From NCBI RefSeq assembly GCF_037201975.1, contig NZ_CP147520.1:2976001-3040000 (forward strand): DNA of 64,000 nucleotides, given 5' to 3'. The position numbers were made by a program, and so were the translations under genes. The stretch comes from Streptomyces sp. TG1A-60. Lineage in GTDB: Bacteria; Actinomycetota; Actinomycetes; Streptomycetales; Streptomycetaceae. Positions 1 through 8,119 of this stretch are shown here, piece by piece (the stretch's first letter is position 1; every line of letters begins with the position of its first letter). The notes beneath the pieces were generated by a model. It was not told the DNA's origin. It ran no database searches and saw only the letters and a program-made list of their open reading frames with translations.

Positions 1-168
1 CTTGAAGTCGACCTTGCCCATGTGCTTGTTCATGGACTTCATCAGACCCCAGACCGCCAGGGCCATCACCGCGAAGACGATGAAGCCGAGGACACCGGGG
101 GTGACCTTGTCCTTGTCCAGCTCCTTGGCGAGGGGGACGAGGTGTGTGACTGCCAGGCTTACGCTCAT
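1..168 (-). CDS. small membrane protein, C-terminus cut by window edge
   Basis: A 56-codon open frame starts at ATG 168-166 and runs off the left edge of the window. It has a short hydrophilic N-terminus, then one hydrophobic segment at about residues 28-44 (VLGFIVFAVMALAVWGLM), then a basic tail. This is a typical single-span bitopic protein. It lies 21 bp downstream of mca on the same strand, so the two are probably co-transcribed. I know of no function; small membrane proteins next to mca are common in streptomycetes. The true C-terminus is outside the window. Confidence 0.75.
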   Translation of the reverse strand, partial: MSVSLAVTHLVPLAKELDKDKVTPGVLGFIVFAVMALAVWGLMKSMNKHMGKVDFK

Positions 169-189
169 GCCTGGCATTGTCCCCCAGGG

Positions 190-1062
190 CTAGCGGATGC
201 CCGCAAACAGGTCGTCCTCGGGGAGCGAGGTGCCCACCAGGGACTTGACGAGCTCGTACTCCTCGGTGGGCCAGACCTCCTTCTGGAGCTCCAGCGGCAC
301 CCGGAACCAGCCGCCGTCGGGGTCGATCTGCGTGGCGTGGGCGATGAGGGCCTTGTCACGGATCTCGAAGAACTCGGCGCACGGGATGTGCGTGGTGAGC
401 GTGCGGTCCTTGTGCTCGGACTCGTCCCAGCGCTTGAGCCAGTCACCGTACGGGGACTCCAGGCCGCGCGCCACCAGGGCGTTGTGCAGCGCCTCGGTGC
501 GGGGGCGGTTGAAGCCCTGGTTGTAGTACAGCTTCTGCGGCTGGTACACCGGGCCGTACTCGGCCTCGGGGTACTTCTCGGTGTCCGCCGCGCCCTCGAA
601 GGCCACCATCGAGATCTTGTGGGTCATGATGTGGTCGGGGTGGGGGTACCCGCCGTTCTCGTCGTAGGTGGTGATCACCTGGGGGCGGAACGCGCGGATC
701 TTCCTGACCAGCTCGCCGGCCGCCTCGTCGACGTCCTCCAGGGCGAAGCAGCCGTCGGGAAGGGGTGGGAGGGGGTCGCCCTCCGGAAGGCCCGAGTCGA
801 CGAAGCCGAGCCACTCCTGCTCGACGCCGAGGATCTCGCGGGCTTCGTCCATCTCCTTCTTGCGCACCTCGTGGATGTGCTCCTCGACGTACTTGTCGCC
901 CTGCAGTTTCGGATTGAGGATGGAGCCGCGCTCCCCGCCCGTGCAGGTCACGACCAGCACGTCCACCCCCTCGGACACGTACTTCGCCATGGTGGCCGCA
1001 CCCTTGCTCGACTCGTCGTCGGGGTGTGCGTGCACGGCCATCAGTCGCAGCTGGTCGGTCAA
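190..1062 (-). CDS. mca: mycothiol S-conjugate amidase
   Basis: This 290-residue protein belongs to the MshB/Mca LmbE-like zinc amidase family. It cleaves mycothiol S-conjugates in the cytoplasm to glucosaminyl-inositol and a mercapturic acid that is exported, which detoxifies electrophiles. The zinc motif HAHPDDE lies at residues 11-17, and a second metal and substrate motif (YPHPDH) near residue 141. Length is that of the family. The assigned start is TTG at 1062, preceded by GAGGGA; a downstream ATG at residue 9 would keep the zinc motif but has a poorer ribosome site. I favour Mca over the deacetylase MshB because of the C-terminal region (EVWPTEEYELVKS) and the conserved small membrane gene that follows it. 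Confidence 0.95.
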   Translation of the reverse strand: MTDQLRLMAVHAHPDDESSKGAATMAKYVSEGVDVLVVTCTGGERGSILNPKLQGDKYVEEHIHEVRKKEMDEAREILGVEQEWLGFVDSGLPEGDPLPPLPDGCFALEDVDEAAGELVRKIRAFRPQVITTYDENGGYPHPDHIMTHKISMVAFEGAADTEKYPEAEYGPVYQPQKLYYNQGFNRPRTEALHNALVARGLESPYGDWLKRWDESEHKDRTLTTHIPCAEFFEIRDKALIAHATQIDPDGGWFRVPLELQKEVWPTEEYELVKSLVGTSLPEDDLFAGIR

Positions 1063-1290
1063 GACTCATTCCCTCGTAGGTCGGCGCCCTGCCTGAACTT
1101 CGGTGACTCGGCCCGGCGCGATCCGGTGGGCCCCATACTGCCGCCCCCCTCGGACACCCGGCCGGGGCGGCCGTCAGGCGCTGGGCTGGAGGCTTCTATA
1201 GTGACGGCATCGGGAGGCGGGATATTCCCGGTCCAGAGCCTGGACGCCCCTTCCGGGAGGAGACACCCGGCCCCTTTCGAGAGGACGACC

Positions 1291-1689
1291 ATGAGCACGG
1301 CGAGCAGTCAGCTGCCCGAGGGCCGCTACGGCCGCTCCGCCGACGAGCGTGCCGACCGCAGGCTCAAGGCCGTCGGCGCCGTCCTGGGCGCCGCCCTCCT
1401 CGTCCTCATCGGCTGGTTCGCCCACCACTACGTCGCCGGGAACCGGATCAGCGTCGAGATCTACACCTTCGACACCTCGGCCTCCTCGGTGAAGGTGCAC
1501 CTCAGGGGCGACAAGGACGCCGGGGTCGAGGGCTACTGCACCGTCCGCTCCCAGGCCGAGGACGGCGCCGAGGTCGGCCGCGCCGACTTCCGCTTCGGCG
1601 CCGACACCACCGGCATCGACAAGGTCGTCACTCTCCGTACGGCGTCCCGGGGCACCACCGCCGAGCTGGTGGGCTGTCACGCCGACTGA
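1291..1689 (+). CDS. DUF4307-type membrane protein
   Basis: A 132-residue protein with an ATG start preceded by GAGAGGA. A soluble N-terminus of about 27 residues precedes one transmembrane segment (residues about 28-48, VGAVLGAALLVLIGWFAHHY). An extracytoplasmic beta-rich domain follows, with two cysteines (in GYCTVR and VGCHAD) that could form a disulfide. Size, topology and position beside mca match the DUF4307 family of actinobacteria. Function is unknown. It is divergent from mca; a plausible -10 hexamer (TATAGT, 1198-1203) lies about 90 bp upstream. Confidence 0.85.
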   Translation: MSTASSQLPEGRYGRSADERADRRLKAVGAVLGAALLVLIGWFAHHYVAGNRISVEIYTFDTSASSVKVHLRGDKDAGVEGYCTVRSQAEDGAEVGRADFRFGADTTGIDKVVTLRTASRGTTAELVGCHAD

Positions 1690-1904
1690 GCGGCGACGGG
1701 GCGGCGACTGAGCGCCGGACGAGGCACCGGCCCGGGTCCGGCTCTCCGTAACACGGCCCTGACCTGCGTCGACGTAATGCTTGTGGTTTATGTCCTCCCG
1801 CTTCCGCCACTGAATTGTTAGGCTCGTGGTTTCGCCCACTCATGAAGGACCACTCTTCTGGGTAGGGCGATGCTTTGTATTCCCAGTACCTACGAGGAGC
1901 ACCT

Positions 1905-2404
1905 GTGACCCAGACCAGCGAGAACGTCACCTGGCTGACCCAGGAGGCGTACAACCAGCTCAGGGCCGAGCTGGAGTACCTGTCTGGTCCTGCGCGTACG
2001 GAGATCGCCGCGAAGATCGCGGCCGCGCGCGAGGAGGGCGACCTGCGTGAGAACGGCGGGTACCACGCGGCCAAGGAGGAGCAGGGCAAGCAGGAGCTCC
2101 GGGTGCGCCAGCTGACCCAGCTCCTGGAGAACGCCAAGGTCGGCGAGGCGCCGGCGTCGGCGGACGGCGCGGTGGCACCCGGCATGGTCGTGACGATCGC
2201 CTTCGACGGCGACGAGGACGACACGGTCACCTTCCTGCTCGCCTCCCGGGAGTACGCCAGTTCCGACATCGAGACCTACTCCCCCAGTCCCCGCTGGGCT
2301 CGGGTGTGATCGGCAAGAAGGTCGGCCAGGACGCCGAGTACGAGCTGCCGAACGGCAAGTTCGCCTCGGTGAGGATCCTCAAGGCCGAGCCCTACCGGAG
2401 CTGA
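1905..2404 (+). pseudogene. greA: transcription elongation factor GreA, one-base frameshift
   Basis: GreA rescues backtracked RNA polymerase by stimulating transcript cleavage. Translation from GTG 1905 (GAGGAGC just upstream) gives the N-terminal coiled coil with the acidic tip motif (REEGDLRENGGYHAAKEEQ), then the start of the FKBP-like domain. After DIETYSP the frame runs into TGA at 2307-2309. The rest of GreA (VIGKKVGQDAEYELPNGK to KAEPYRS) continues in the next frame and ends at TGA 2402-2404. The run of five C at 2281-2285 would have to be six to restore TYSPQSPLGSGVIGKK. The whole span is 500 bp, one short of a multiple of three. Codon usage is intact on both sides. I think a sequencing deletion is more likely than decay, but the sequence as given encodes no complete GreA. 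Confidence 0.9.
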
Positions 2405-2430
2405 GCGGCGACCCGCCCTCGCCTCAGCGA

Positions 2431-2461
2431 TGCCCCCGGCACCCTCGCGGAGCCGGGGGCA
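2431..2461. terminator. intrinsic terminator between greA and ilvA
   Basis: Perfect 10-bp inverted repeat, TGCCCCCGGC at 2431-2440 and GCCGGGGGCA at 2452-2461, with an 11-nt loop. It lies between the convergent ends of greA and ilvA and can serve both. There is no T-tract, which is usual in Streptomyces. Confidence 0.75.
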
Positions 2462-2487
2462 CCGTCATGCCGAAGCGGGCATCGGCC

Positions 2488-3717
2488 TCAGTCGATGACG
2501 GTGTAGCCCGCCTCGCGGAGGGCGAGGTTGACCTCGGCGCAGTGCGTCGGGCCCCTGGTCTCCAGGTGCAGTTCGACCTCCACCTCGGTGAGCCCGAGCC
2601 GGGGGTCGGTCCGGACATGGCTCACGTCGAGGACGTTGGCGTCGACCGCTGACAGCACCCCGAGGAGCGTCGCGAGGGCGCCCGGGCGGTCGGTCAGGCG
2701 GAGGCGGACCTGAAGGTAGCGGCCCCCGGCGGCCATGCCGTGGCGCAGGATGCGCTGCATCAGCAGCGGGTCGACGTTGCCGCCCGACAGCACCGCGACG
2801 ACCGGGCCCTCGAAGGCCTTCGGGTCGCGCAGCAGGGCCGCGACGGGGCTGGCGCCGGCCGGTTCCACGACCAGTTTGGCCCGCTCCAGGCAGAGCAGGA
2901 GGGCGCTGGAGAGGTTGTACTCCGAGACCGTACGGACCTCGTCCACCAGGTCGGCGACGATTCCGAACGGCACGTCGCCCGGCCGTCCGACCTTGATGCC
3001 GTCGGCCATCGTCGCCGGGTTCTCCACGGCCACCGGCCGCCCGGCGGCGAGCGAGGGCGGGTACGCCGCCGCGCCCTCCGCCTGGACACCGATGAGGCGT
3101 ACGTCCGGCCGCAGCGACTTCACCGCGACCGCGATGCCCGCCGCGAGCCCGCCCCCGCCGATGCCGACGACGATCGTGCGCACCTCGGGGCACTGGTCCA
3201 GGATCTCCAGGCCGACCGTGCCCTGGCCCGCGATGACGTCACGGTGGTCGAAGGGGTGGATGAACACCGCGCCCGTCCGGGCCGCGTACTCCTGGGCCGC
3301 GGTCAGTGTCTCGTCGACCACCGTGCCGTGCAGGCGCACCTCGGCGCCGTACTCCTCGGTCGCGCTGATCTTCGGCAGCGGGGCGCCCTTCGGCATGAAG
3401 ACCGTGGAGCGCACACCGAGGAGCGAGGAGGCGAGGGCGACGCCCTGGGCGTGGTTGCCCGCACTCGCGGCGACGACGCCGGCGGCGCGCTCCTCGGGCA
3501 GCAGGCCCGCGATACGGACGTACGCGCCGCGCAGCTTGAAGGAGCCCGTCCGCTGGAGGTTCTCGCACTTGAGGTGCACCGGGGCGCCGACGAGCTGCGA
3601 CAGATGCCTGCTGCCTTCCATTGCGGTGACACGTGAGACGCCCGTAAGCATCTTCTGGGCACCTCGCACGTCGTCGAGCGTCACCCGTGGAAAGGAGTCG
3701 GCCGTGCTGTAGCTCAT
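2488..3717 (-). CDS. ilvA: threonine ammonia-lyase (threonine dehydratase)
   Basis: This PLP enzyme deaminates threonine to 2-oxobutyrate and ammonia. The fold-type II PLP lysine is in GSFKLRGA at about residues 58-65. The glycine-rich phosphate loop GIGGGGLAAG is near residue 188, and a cofactor serine-glycine (SGGNVD) near residue 311. The last roughly 80 residues (LQVRLRLTDRPGALATLL onward) form one ACT domain. The 409-residue single-ACT architecture is that of the short ilvA/tdcB-like enzymes of actinobacteria, so an anabolic or a catabolic role cannot be decided from sequence. I chose ATG 3717; an in-frame GTG lies two codons upstream. It is divergent from the MarR gene. Confidence 0.9.
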   Translation of the reverse strand: MSYSTADSFPRVTLDDVRGAQKMLTGVSRVTAMEGSRHLSQLVGAPVHLKCENLQRTGSFKLRGAYVRIAGLLPEERAAGVVAASAGNHAQGVALASSLLGVRSTVFMPKGAPLPKISATEEYGAEVRLHGTVVDETLTAAQEYAARTGAVFIHPFDHRDVIAGQGTVGLEILDQCPEVRTIVVGIGGGGLAAGIAVAVKSLRPDVRLIGVQAEGAAAYPPSLAAGRPVAVENPATMADGIKVGRPGDVPFGIVADLVDEVRTVSEYNLSSALLLCLERAKLVVEPAGASPVAALLRDPKAFEGPVVAVLSGGNVDPLLMQRILRHGMAAGGRYLQVRLRLTDRPGALATLLGVLSAVDANVLDVSHVRTDPRLGLTEVEVELHLETRGPTHCAEVNLALREAGYTVID

Positions 3718-3863
3718 GAACACCAGTCTCGCAGTTCACAGTGGCGGAACGCGGGTGTGATCAAGGGCCGGGTCGGGTTTCGACGGGGCCGGTACACCTT
3801 GCGCCCGGTCCGCGTACTCTGTCCCCCAACCCAGCGCCTCACGCACGAATTGAGCCTTTGGTC

Positions 3864-4376
3864 ATGCCCACAACACCTGAAATGTCGATGGAGATGACGA
3901 CCGTCGGTGACGACGGTCTTCTCGACACGCTGCAGCACGAGGTCGCGGTCTTCGCACGCCGTGCCGAACAGACCCGGCTCGGCGGCGTCGGGCAGGTGCG
4001 CAACTCCATGGACCGTGCCGCGTACCTGCTGCTCAACCGCCTCGACAAGGAAGGTCCGATGGGCGTCAAGGCACTCGCGGCGAGCATGGGGATCGACTCC
4101 TCGACGGTCACCCGTCAGGTGGCGCCGCTCGTGGACACCGGTCTCGTCAAGCGCACCTCGCACCCGGAGGACGGCCGCGCGGTGGTGCTTCAGCTGTCGC
4201 CGCGCGGGCTGTCCCGCCTGGAGGAGGTACGTTCCTCCAGGCGCCGGTTGATGGCCGAGCTGACCGAGGAGTGGGCCCCCGGGGAGCGCGAGGTGTTCTG
4301 CTCCCTCCTGACGCGCTTCAACACCGCGCTCTCCGCCCGCATGGCCGCCGCTCCGGAGGCACCGTCCCCGTCCTGA
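3864..4376 (+). CDS. MarR-family transcriptional regulator
   Basis: A 170-residue winged-helix protein. The DNA-binding part spans about residues 55-115 and includes GVKALAASMGIDSSTVTRQV as the helix-turn-helix. The wing follows (LVKRTSHPEDGRAVVLQLSP). Flanking helices for dimerisation lie at both ends. The start is uncertain: ATG 3864 has no clear ribosome site, and ATG codons at 3882, 3888 and 3894 follow in frame; the last has GATGGAG upstream. Its ligand and targets are not evident. It is divergent from ilvA with about 145 bp between them. Confidence 0.85.
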   Translation: MPTTPEMSMEMTTVGDDGLLDTLQHEVAVFARRAEQTRLGGVGQVRNSMDRAAYLLLNRLDKEGPMGVKALAASMGIDSSTVTRQVAPLVDTGLVKRTSHPEDGRAVVLQLSPRGLSRLEEVRSSRRRLMAELTEEWAPGEREVFCSLLTRFNTALSARMAAAPEAPSPS

Positions 4377-4495
4377 CTCTTGACCGCGCACCCTCTTCTG
4401 GCCTCATATGAGACCGGGCCCACGTCGTACGCGGCGGACGGATCCGTAACGGCCGGGCCCGTTCCCCTCACGTTCGGCCTCAGGCGGGAGGCGCG

Positions 4496-4984
4496 GTGCG
4501 AGAACGGCATGCGGTCCGGGGCGCCCGCCGGGACCGGGAGTTCGAGGCGTTCGTCGCGGGTGCGGCGGGGCGGCTGACGCGGACCGCCACCCTGCTCACG
4601 GCGGAGCCGCCGAACGCCAACCCGCGCGCGCGGCGGCTGCTGACCCACGCCCTCGCCCACACCTACGCCACCTGGGACCGGCTGCGCGGCGAGGACCCCT
4701 ACGACCGAACCCGTCAGCACCTGGCCGTCCGCTTCGCGCGCGGTGCCTGGCACCACCACGGTCTCTTCCGCCCCGAGCCCGGCGGTGTACTGGGCGGCCT
4801 CAGCCCTCAGGAGCGCCTGATCCTCGTCCTCAGGCTCTACGAGGGTGTCGCCGAGGAACAGACCGCGGCGCTTCTCGGGCTGCCCGCCGAACGCGTACGG
4901 GCGATCTGTGCGCGCGCGATGGCGACCGTCCTGCATCCCCCGCGCGAGGCCGCGCCCGGGGTGGCGGAGGTGGCACCGTCATGA
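4496..4984 (+). CDS. ECF sigma-like protein (sigma region 4)
   Basis: A 162-residue protein with GTG start at 4496 and GGCGGGAGG upstream. The C-terminal half contains a recognisable sigma-70 region 4: LSPQERLILVLRLYEGVAEE followed by the helix-turn-helix QTAALLGLPAERVRAICARA. The N-terminal half resembles a degenerate region 2 (AGRLTRTATLLT and LTHALAHTYATWDRL). Such SigE-type short sigma-like proteins are common in Streptomyces, and whether they initiate transcription is unclear. Its stop overlaps the ATG of the next gene (ATGA), so the two are translationally coupled. The downstream membrane protein would suit an anti-sigma partner. Confidence 0.7.
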   Translation: MRERHAVRGARRDREFEAFVAGAAGRLTRTATLLTAEPPNANPRARRLLTHALAHTYATWDRLRGEDPYDRTRQHLAVRFARGAWHHHGLFRPEPGGVLGGLSPQERLILVLRLYEGVAEEQTAALLGLPAERVRAICARAMATVLHPPREAAPGVAEVAPS

Positions 4985-5229
4985 GTCTGCGGGACCGGGA
5001 GGCGGCCGTGCGGCGGATCCTGGAGCGGACGCCGCCCGAGGTGCCGCCCGGCCTGTGCGGTGACGCGGTGCGGCGCGGCGGGCGCATGCTGCGGCGCCGG
5101 ACGGCGGCCCGCCGGGTGATGTGGCTGGTGCTGCTGGCCGCCGTGGTGGCGTTCCTGGTGTGGGCGTCGACGGCCCGCCCCTGGGTGGAGCCGCCGTCGG
5201 AGACGACTCCACCGCTGACGGGCTGGTGA
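4981..5229 (+). CDS. small single-span membrane protein
   Basis: An 82-residue protein overlapping the preceding sigma-like gene by four bases. The N-terminal roughly 40 residues are rich in Arg and Glu and cytoplasmic-looking. One transmembrane helix (about residues 46-63, VMWLVLLAAVVAFLVW) follows, then a short proline-rich exterior tail. Coupling to a sigma-like gene suggests a membrane-tethered modulator. I see no zinc-binding HxxxCxxC motif of the ZAS anti-sigma type, so this role is only inferred from position. Confidence 0.65.
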   Translation: MSLRDREAAVRRILERTPPEVPPGLCGDAVRRGGRMLRRRTAARRVMWLVLLAAVVAFLVWASTARPWVEPPSETTPPLTGW

Positions 5230-5286
5230 CCCGGGTCACGCACGCCGCGGACCGGGTCCGGCGCCGCCTCCCGGGACAGAACAGCT

Positions 5287-5325
5287 GGTGCCGCGGCAGG
5301 CGACGTCCGCCCGCGAATGAGCGGC
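5287..5325 (+). repeat. dispersed GC-rich element, copy A
   Basis: The segment beginning GGTGCCGCGGCAGGCGACGT is closely similar to one at 41379-41415 and, inverted, to 5428-5464. The 41379 copy folds into a perfect hairpin, so this looks like a family of short intergenic structured elements. Here the right arm is degenerate. Positions 5295-5312 also form a perfect 18-bp inverted repeat with 5439-5456. Confidence 0.6.
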
Positions 5326-5427
5326 GTCCGGTGCGTGCTCTCGGTGGGCCGGCCGGAAGGCGTCATCCGCCCGAAGCGCCTGGGCGTACTCGGGCTTTTC
5401 GGCCGGTGCGGCGGGAGGGCGTGCCGG

Positions 5428-5464
5428 GCGTCGCGACGGGGCGGACGTCGCCTGCCTCGGCGCT
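5428..5464 (-). repeat. dispersed GC-rich element, copy B (inverted)
   Basis: On the minus strand this reads GCCGAGGCAGGCGACGTCCG, matching copy A at 5287 and the copy at 41379. It abuts the stop codon of metB (5463-5465), so it could act as or near its terminator. Confidence 0.55.
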
Positions 5465-6617
5465 AGCCCAGGGCCTGCTGGAGGTCCGCCAGGAGGTCGT
5501 CGACGTTCTCGATGCCCACGGAGAGGCGTACGAGGTCGGCGGGGACCTCCAGGGCGGAGCCGGCCACGGAGGCGTGCGTCATGCGTCCCGGGTGCTCGAT
5601 CAGGGACTCGACACCGCCCAGGGACTCACCGAGGGTGAACACCTTCGCGCGGTCGCAGACCTCGACGGCCGCCTCCTCGCCGCCGGTTACCCGGAACGAC
5701 ACCATGCCGCCGAACGCCTTCATCTGCTTGGCGGCGACCTCGTGCCCGGGGTGCTCGGGCAGGCCCGGGTAGAGCACGCTGGACACGCGCGGGTGCCGGG
5801 TGAGCATGTCGGCGACCTTGGTGGCGTTCTCGCTGTGCCGGTCCATGCGGACGGCGAGCGTCTTGGTGCCGCGCAGCACCAGCCAGGAGTCGAAGGGCCC
5901 GGCGACCGCGCCCATCGCGTTCTGGTGGTACGCCAGTTCCTCGCCCAGCTCCTGGTCGCCGACGATCAGGGCGCCGCCGACGACGTCGGAGTGGCCGCCC
6001 ATGTACTTGGTGAGCGAGTGCACGACGACGTCCGCGCCGAGCGAGAGCGGCTGCTGGAGGTAGGGGGTGGCGAAGGTGTTGTCGACGACCAGCTTCGCGC
6101 CGGCCTCGCGGGCGACCTGGGCGACGGCCGGGATGTCGGTGATGCCGAGCAGCGGGTTGGAGGGGGTCTCCACCCAGACGGCCTTCGTCTTCGGGGTGAT
6201 GGCGGCCCGTACGGCCGTGGGGTCGCCGGTGTCGGCGACGGACCAGTCCACGCCCCACCGGGAGACGACCTTCGCGAAGAGGCGGAACGTGCCGCCGTAG
6301 GCGTCGTTCGGGATGACCACGTGGTCGCCGGGGCTGAGCAGCGTACGCAGCAGGCAGTCCTCGGCGGCCAGCCCCGACGCGAACGCGAGGCCGCGCCGGC
6401 CGCCCTCCAGGGCGGCGAGGTTCTCCTCCAGGGCGGTGCGGGTGGGGTTGGCGCTGCGGCTGTACTCGTAGCCGCCGCGCAGGCCTCCTACGCCGTCCTG
6501 CTTGTAGGTCGAGACCTGGTAGATCGGCGGGACGACCGCGCCGGTGAGGGGATCCGCGGTGTTGCCCGCGTGGATCGCGAGGGTCTCGAAGTGCTGGCTG
6601 GTGTGGGTGTCGCTCAT
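5463..6617 (-). CDS. metB: cystathionine gamma-synthase
   Basis: A 384-residue Cys/Met-metabolism PLP enzyme. It would condense an O-acylhomoserine with cysteine to cystathionine in methionine biosynthesis by trans-sulfuration. The N-terminal substrate motif YSRSANPTRTALE is near residue 50. The PLP-binding lysine is in SLTKYMGGHSDVVGG near residue 200, and the aspartate contacting the ring in VDNTFATPYLQ. Start is ATG 6617. From sequence alone a cystathionine gamma-lyase cannot be fully excluded, because the two share the fold and motifs. It is a monocistronic-looking gene divergent from the next one. Confidence 0.88.
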   Translation of the reverse strand: MSDTHTSQHFETLAIHAGNTADPLTGAVVPPIYQVSTYKQDGVGGLRGGYEYSRSANPTRTALEENLAALEGGRRGLAFASGLAAEDCLLRTLLSPGDHVVIPNDAYGGTFRLFAKVVSRWGVDWSVADTGDPTAVRAAITPKTKAVWVETPSNPLLGITDIPAVAQVAREAGAKLVVDNTFATPYLQQPLSLGADVVVHSLTKYMGGHSDVVGGALIVGDQELGEELAYHQNAMGAVAGPFDSWLVLRGTKTLAVRMDRHSENATKVADMLTRHPRVSSVLYPGLPEHPGHEVAAKQMKAFGGMVSFRVTGGEEAAVEVCDRAKVFTLGESLGGVESLIEHPGRMTHASVAGSALEVPADLVRLSVGIENVDDLLADLQQALG

Positions 6618-6746
6618 AGGGATCGAGCCTAAGGGGTCCTTGCGCCCGGTGGCCGCGCCGAGTGCCGGGGGGCCTGCCGGCTCAGGAAGAACAGTGGCCT
6701 CCGACCGGGTTGGGCGATTGTCGGTGGCGTCTGGAACCCTTGTCTC

Positions 6747-7865
6747 ATGGAGATTCTCTGGGCCCTGATGGCGATGCTCATGATCGGGTTCGTGATGTGG
6801 CCGATCGTGGCGCGTCGGCGGGCCGGCATTCAGCAGGTGGAGGCGGGGCACCCGGACGCCGCGGACCCGGCGGACTACGGGTTCGTGCGGCAGGAGCTGC
6901 TGGACGTGCGGATGCCGGGTCCGGACCAGGATCTGCTGGACGTGCTGGACGTGGTGCAGCGTTCGCAGGACTACCGGGCGGCGAAGCAGCTGCTGGCCGG
7001 TACGGAGGCGGCCGGAGAGGTCCGGTGGCAGCGGGTGCAGGCGTTCGCGGGCGCGGCGGCGCTGGAGCTGGCGCAGCGGCCCGGCGGGGCGGGCGAGTCG
7101 CCGGGCGGGCAGTGGCTGCGGGTGTGGCGCGCGGAGGCGCCCAAGGACGCGGGCGGCGCGGCGGTGCACGCGGAGTTCCTGGTGCAGCAGGCGTGGCGGA
7201 CGTCGACGCCGGGCACGGACGACTTCCGGATCATCATGGAGGAGGCCAGATCGGCGTGCGGCGACGCGGCGCTGCTGGCCCCGGGCGACCCGGTCCCGTA
7301 CATCATCGAGCTGTCGGTGGCGCGTGGACTGGGGTACCCCCGTGAGGAGTTCGAGCAGCTCTGGCTGAAGATCCTGGACCGGAACCCGGCGCACATGGGA
7401 GCGCATCTGGCCGCCCTGCACTACTGGTGCGAGAAGTGGCACGGCTCGCGGGAGCTGGCCCACTCCTTCGCCGAGGCCGCCGCGGCCCGCGCGCCGCAGG
7501 GGTCGCTCCTCGCGGCCATGCCGCTCTTCGCGGTCCTCGAGCACCTGCCCGAGGTGAACCTGGTGCGGGGCTTCTACGAGAGCGAGGTCGTCACCAAGGC
7601 GGTCCACGGCGCCCTGTTCGCGGTGCACGCGGCACGCCCCGACGACCCGATGCTGGCGCACGTCCGCCATCTGCTGGTCTTCTTCCTGGTCCGCAGTGAA
7701 CGCTGGACCGAGGCCATGCACCAGCTCGTCCACGTCGACGGCCACGTCGGCGCCCTCCCCTGGACCCTCACCTCCGACCCGGCCTCGGACTACGCGCTCT
7801 ACCGCGCTCTGGCGGTGGCGGGGTACGAGGCCAACGGGGGGAACCCGGCCGCGCTGCCGCACTGA
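6747..7865 (+). CDS. membrane-anchored tetratricopeptide-like protein
   Basis: A 372-residue protein with an N-terminal hydrophobic segment (residues 2-22, [20 protein letters not shown]) and then a long all-helical soluble part with TPR-like alternation (for example [20 protein letters not shown]). I do not recognise a catalytic motif. Syntenic genes in streptomycetes are annotated only as conserved hypothetical. It is anchored by the N-terminal helix and likely cytoplasmic. Its frame continues open past the TGA for 43 more codons (see next entry). Confidence 0.8.
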   Translation: MEILWALMAMLMIGFVMWPIVARRRAGIQQVEAGHPDAADPADYGFVRQELLDVRMPGPDQDLLDVLDVVQRSQDYRAAKQLLAGTEAAGEVRWQRVQAFAGAAALELAQRPGGAGESPGGQWLRVWRAEAPKDAGGAAVHAEFLVQQAWRTSTPGTDDFRIIMEEARSACGDAALLAPGDPVPYIIELSVARGLGYPREEFEQLWLKILDRNPAHMGAHLAALHYWCEKWHGSRELAHSFAEAAAARAPQGSLLAAMPLFAVLEHLPEVNLVRGFYESEVVTKAVHGALFAVHAARPDDPMLAHVRHLLVFFLVRSERWTEAMHQLVHVDGHVGALPWTLTSDPASDYALYRALAVAGYEANGGNPAALPH

Positions 7866-7997
7866 GACAAGCTGGTCGGCGGGTACGTCGACGCACTGCC
7901 GTGGCGGTACCGGGGCGGCGGCGAGGCGACGGCCGAGTCCTACCGCCGTATCCGCAGCTCCTGCGCACAGGTGGTGGCGGCAGCCGCGACGGACTGA
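7866..7997 (+). other. in-frame coding-like extension after a stop codon
   Basis: Directly after the TGA of the preceding gene, and in the same frame, 43 sense codons follow ([20 protein letters not shown] to VVAAAATD) before a second TGA at 7995-7997. The third codon position is almost always G or C, as in real genes here. It has no start codon or ribosome site of its own. It may be a remnant of a deleted gene or a former C-terminus. I recognise no family. Confidence 0.4.
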
Positions 7998-8019
7998 GAG
8001 GCGTGAGCGACAGCGGAAT

Positions 8020-8057
8020 GCGGGCGGTACCTGGAACGTTCTCCAGGTACCGCCCGC
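8020..8057. terminator. strong hairpin terminator upstream of msrA
   Basis: Perfect 16-bp stem, GCGGGCGGTACCTGGA (8020-8035) against 8042-8057, with a 6-nt loop ACGTTC. It separates the gene ending at 7865 from msrA. Confidence 0.8.
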
Positions 8058-8119
8058 CCGTTGCGCCCCGCAGGCCTACAAGCCCCAAGCCCCCCAAGCC
8101 CCAAGAAGTAGGAGTCCCG

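Noticed and set aside
22..1689. A 555-codon open frame on the plus strand across mca
   Set aside because: It runs antisense through mca; only its last part, from ATG 1291, has a ribosome site and protein-like content.
5463..7862. A 799-codon minus-strand open frame covering metB and the opposite TPR-like gene
   Set aside because: Only the part from ATG 6617 is metB; the rest is antisense shadow with arginine- and histidine-rich content.
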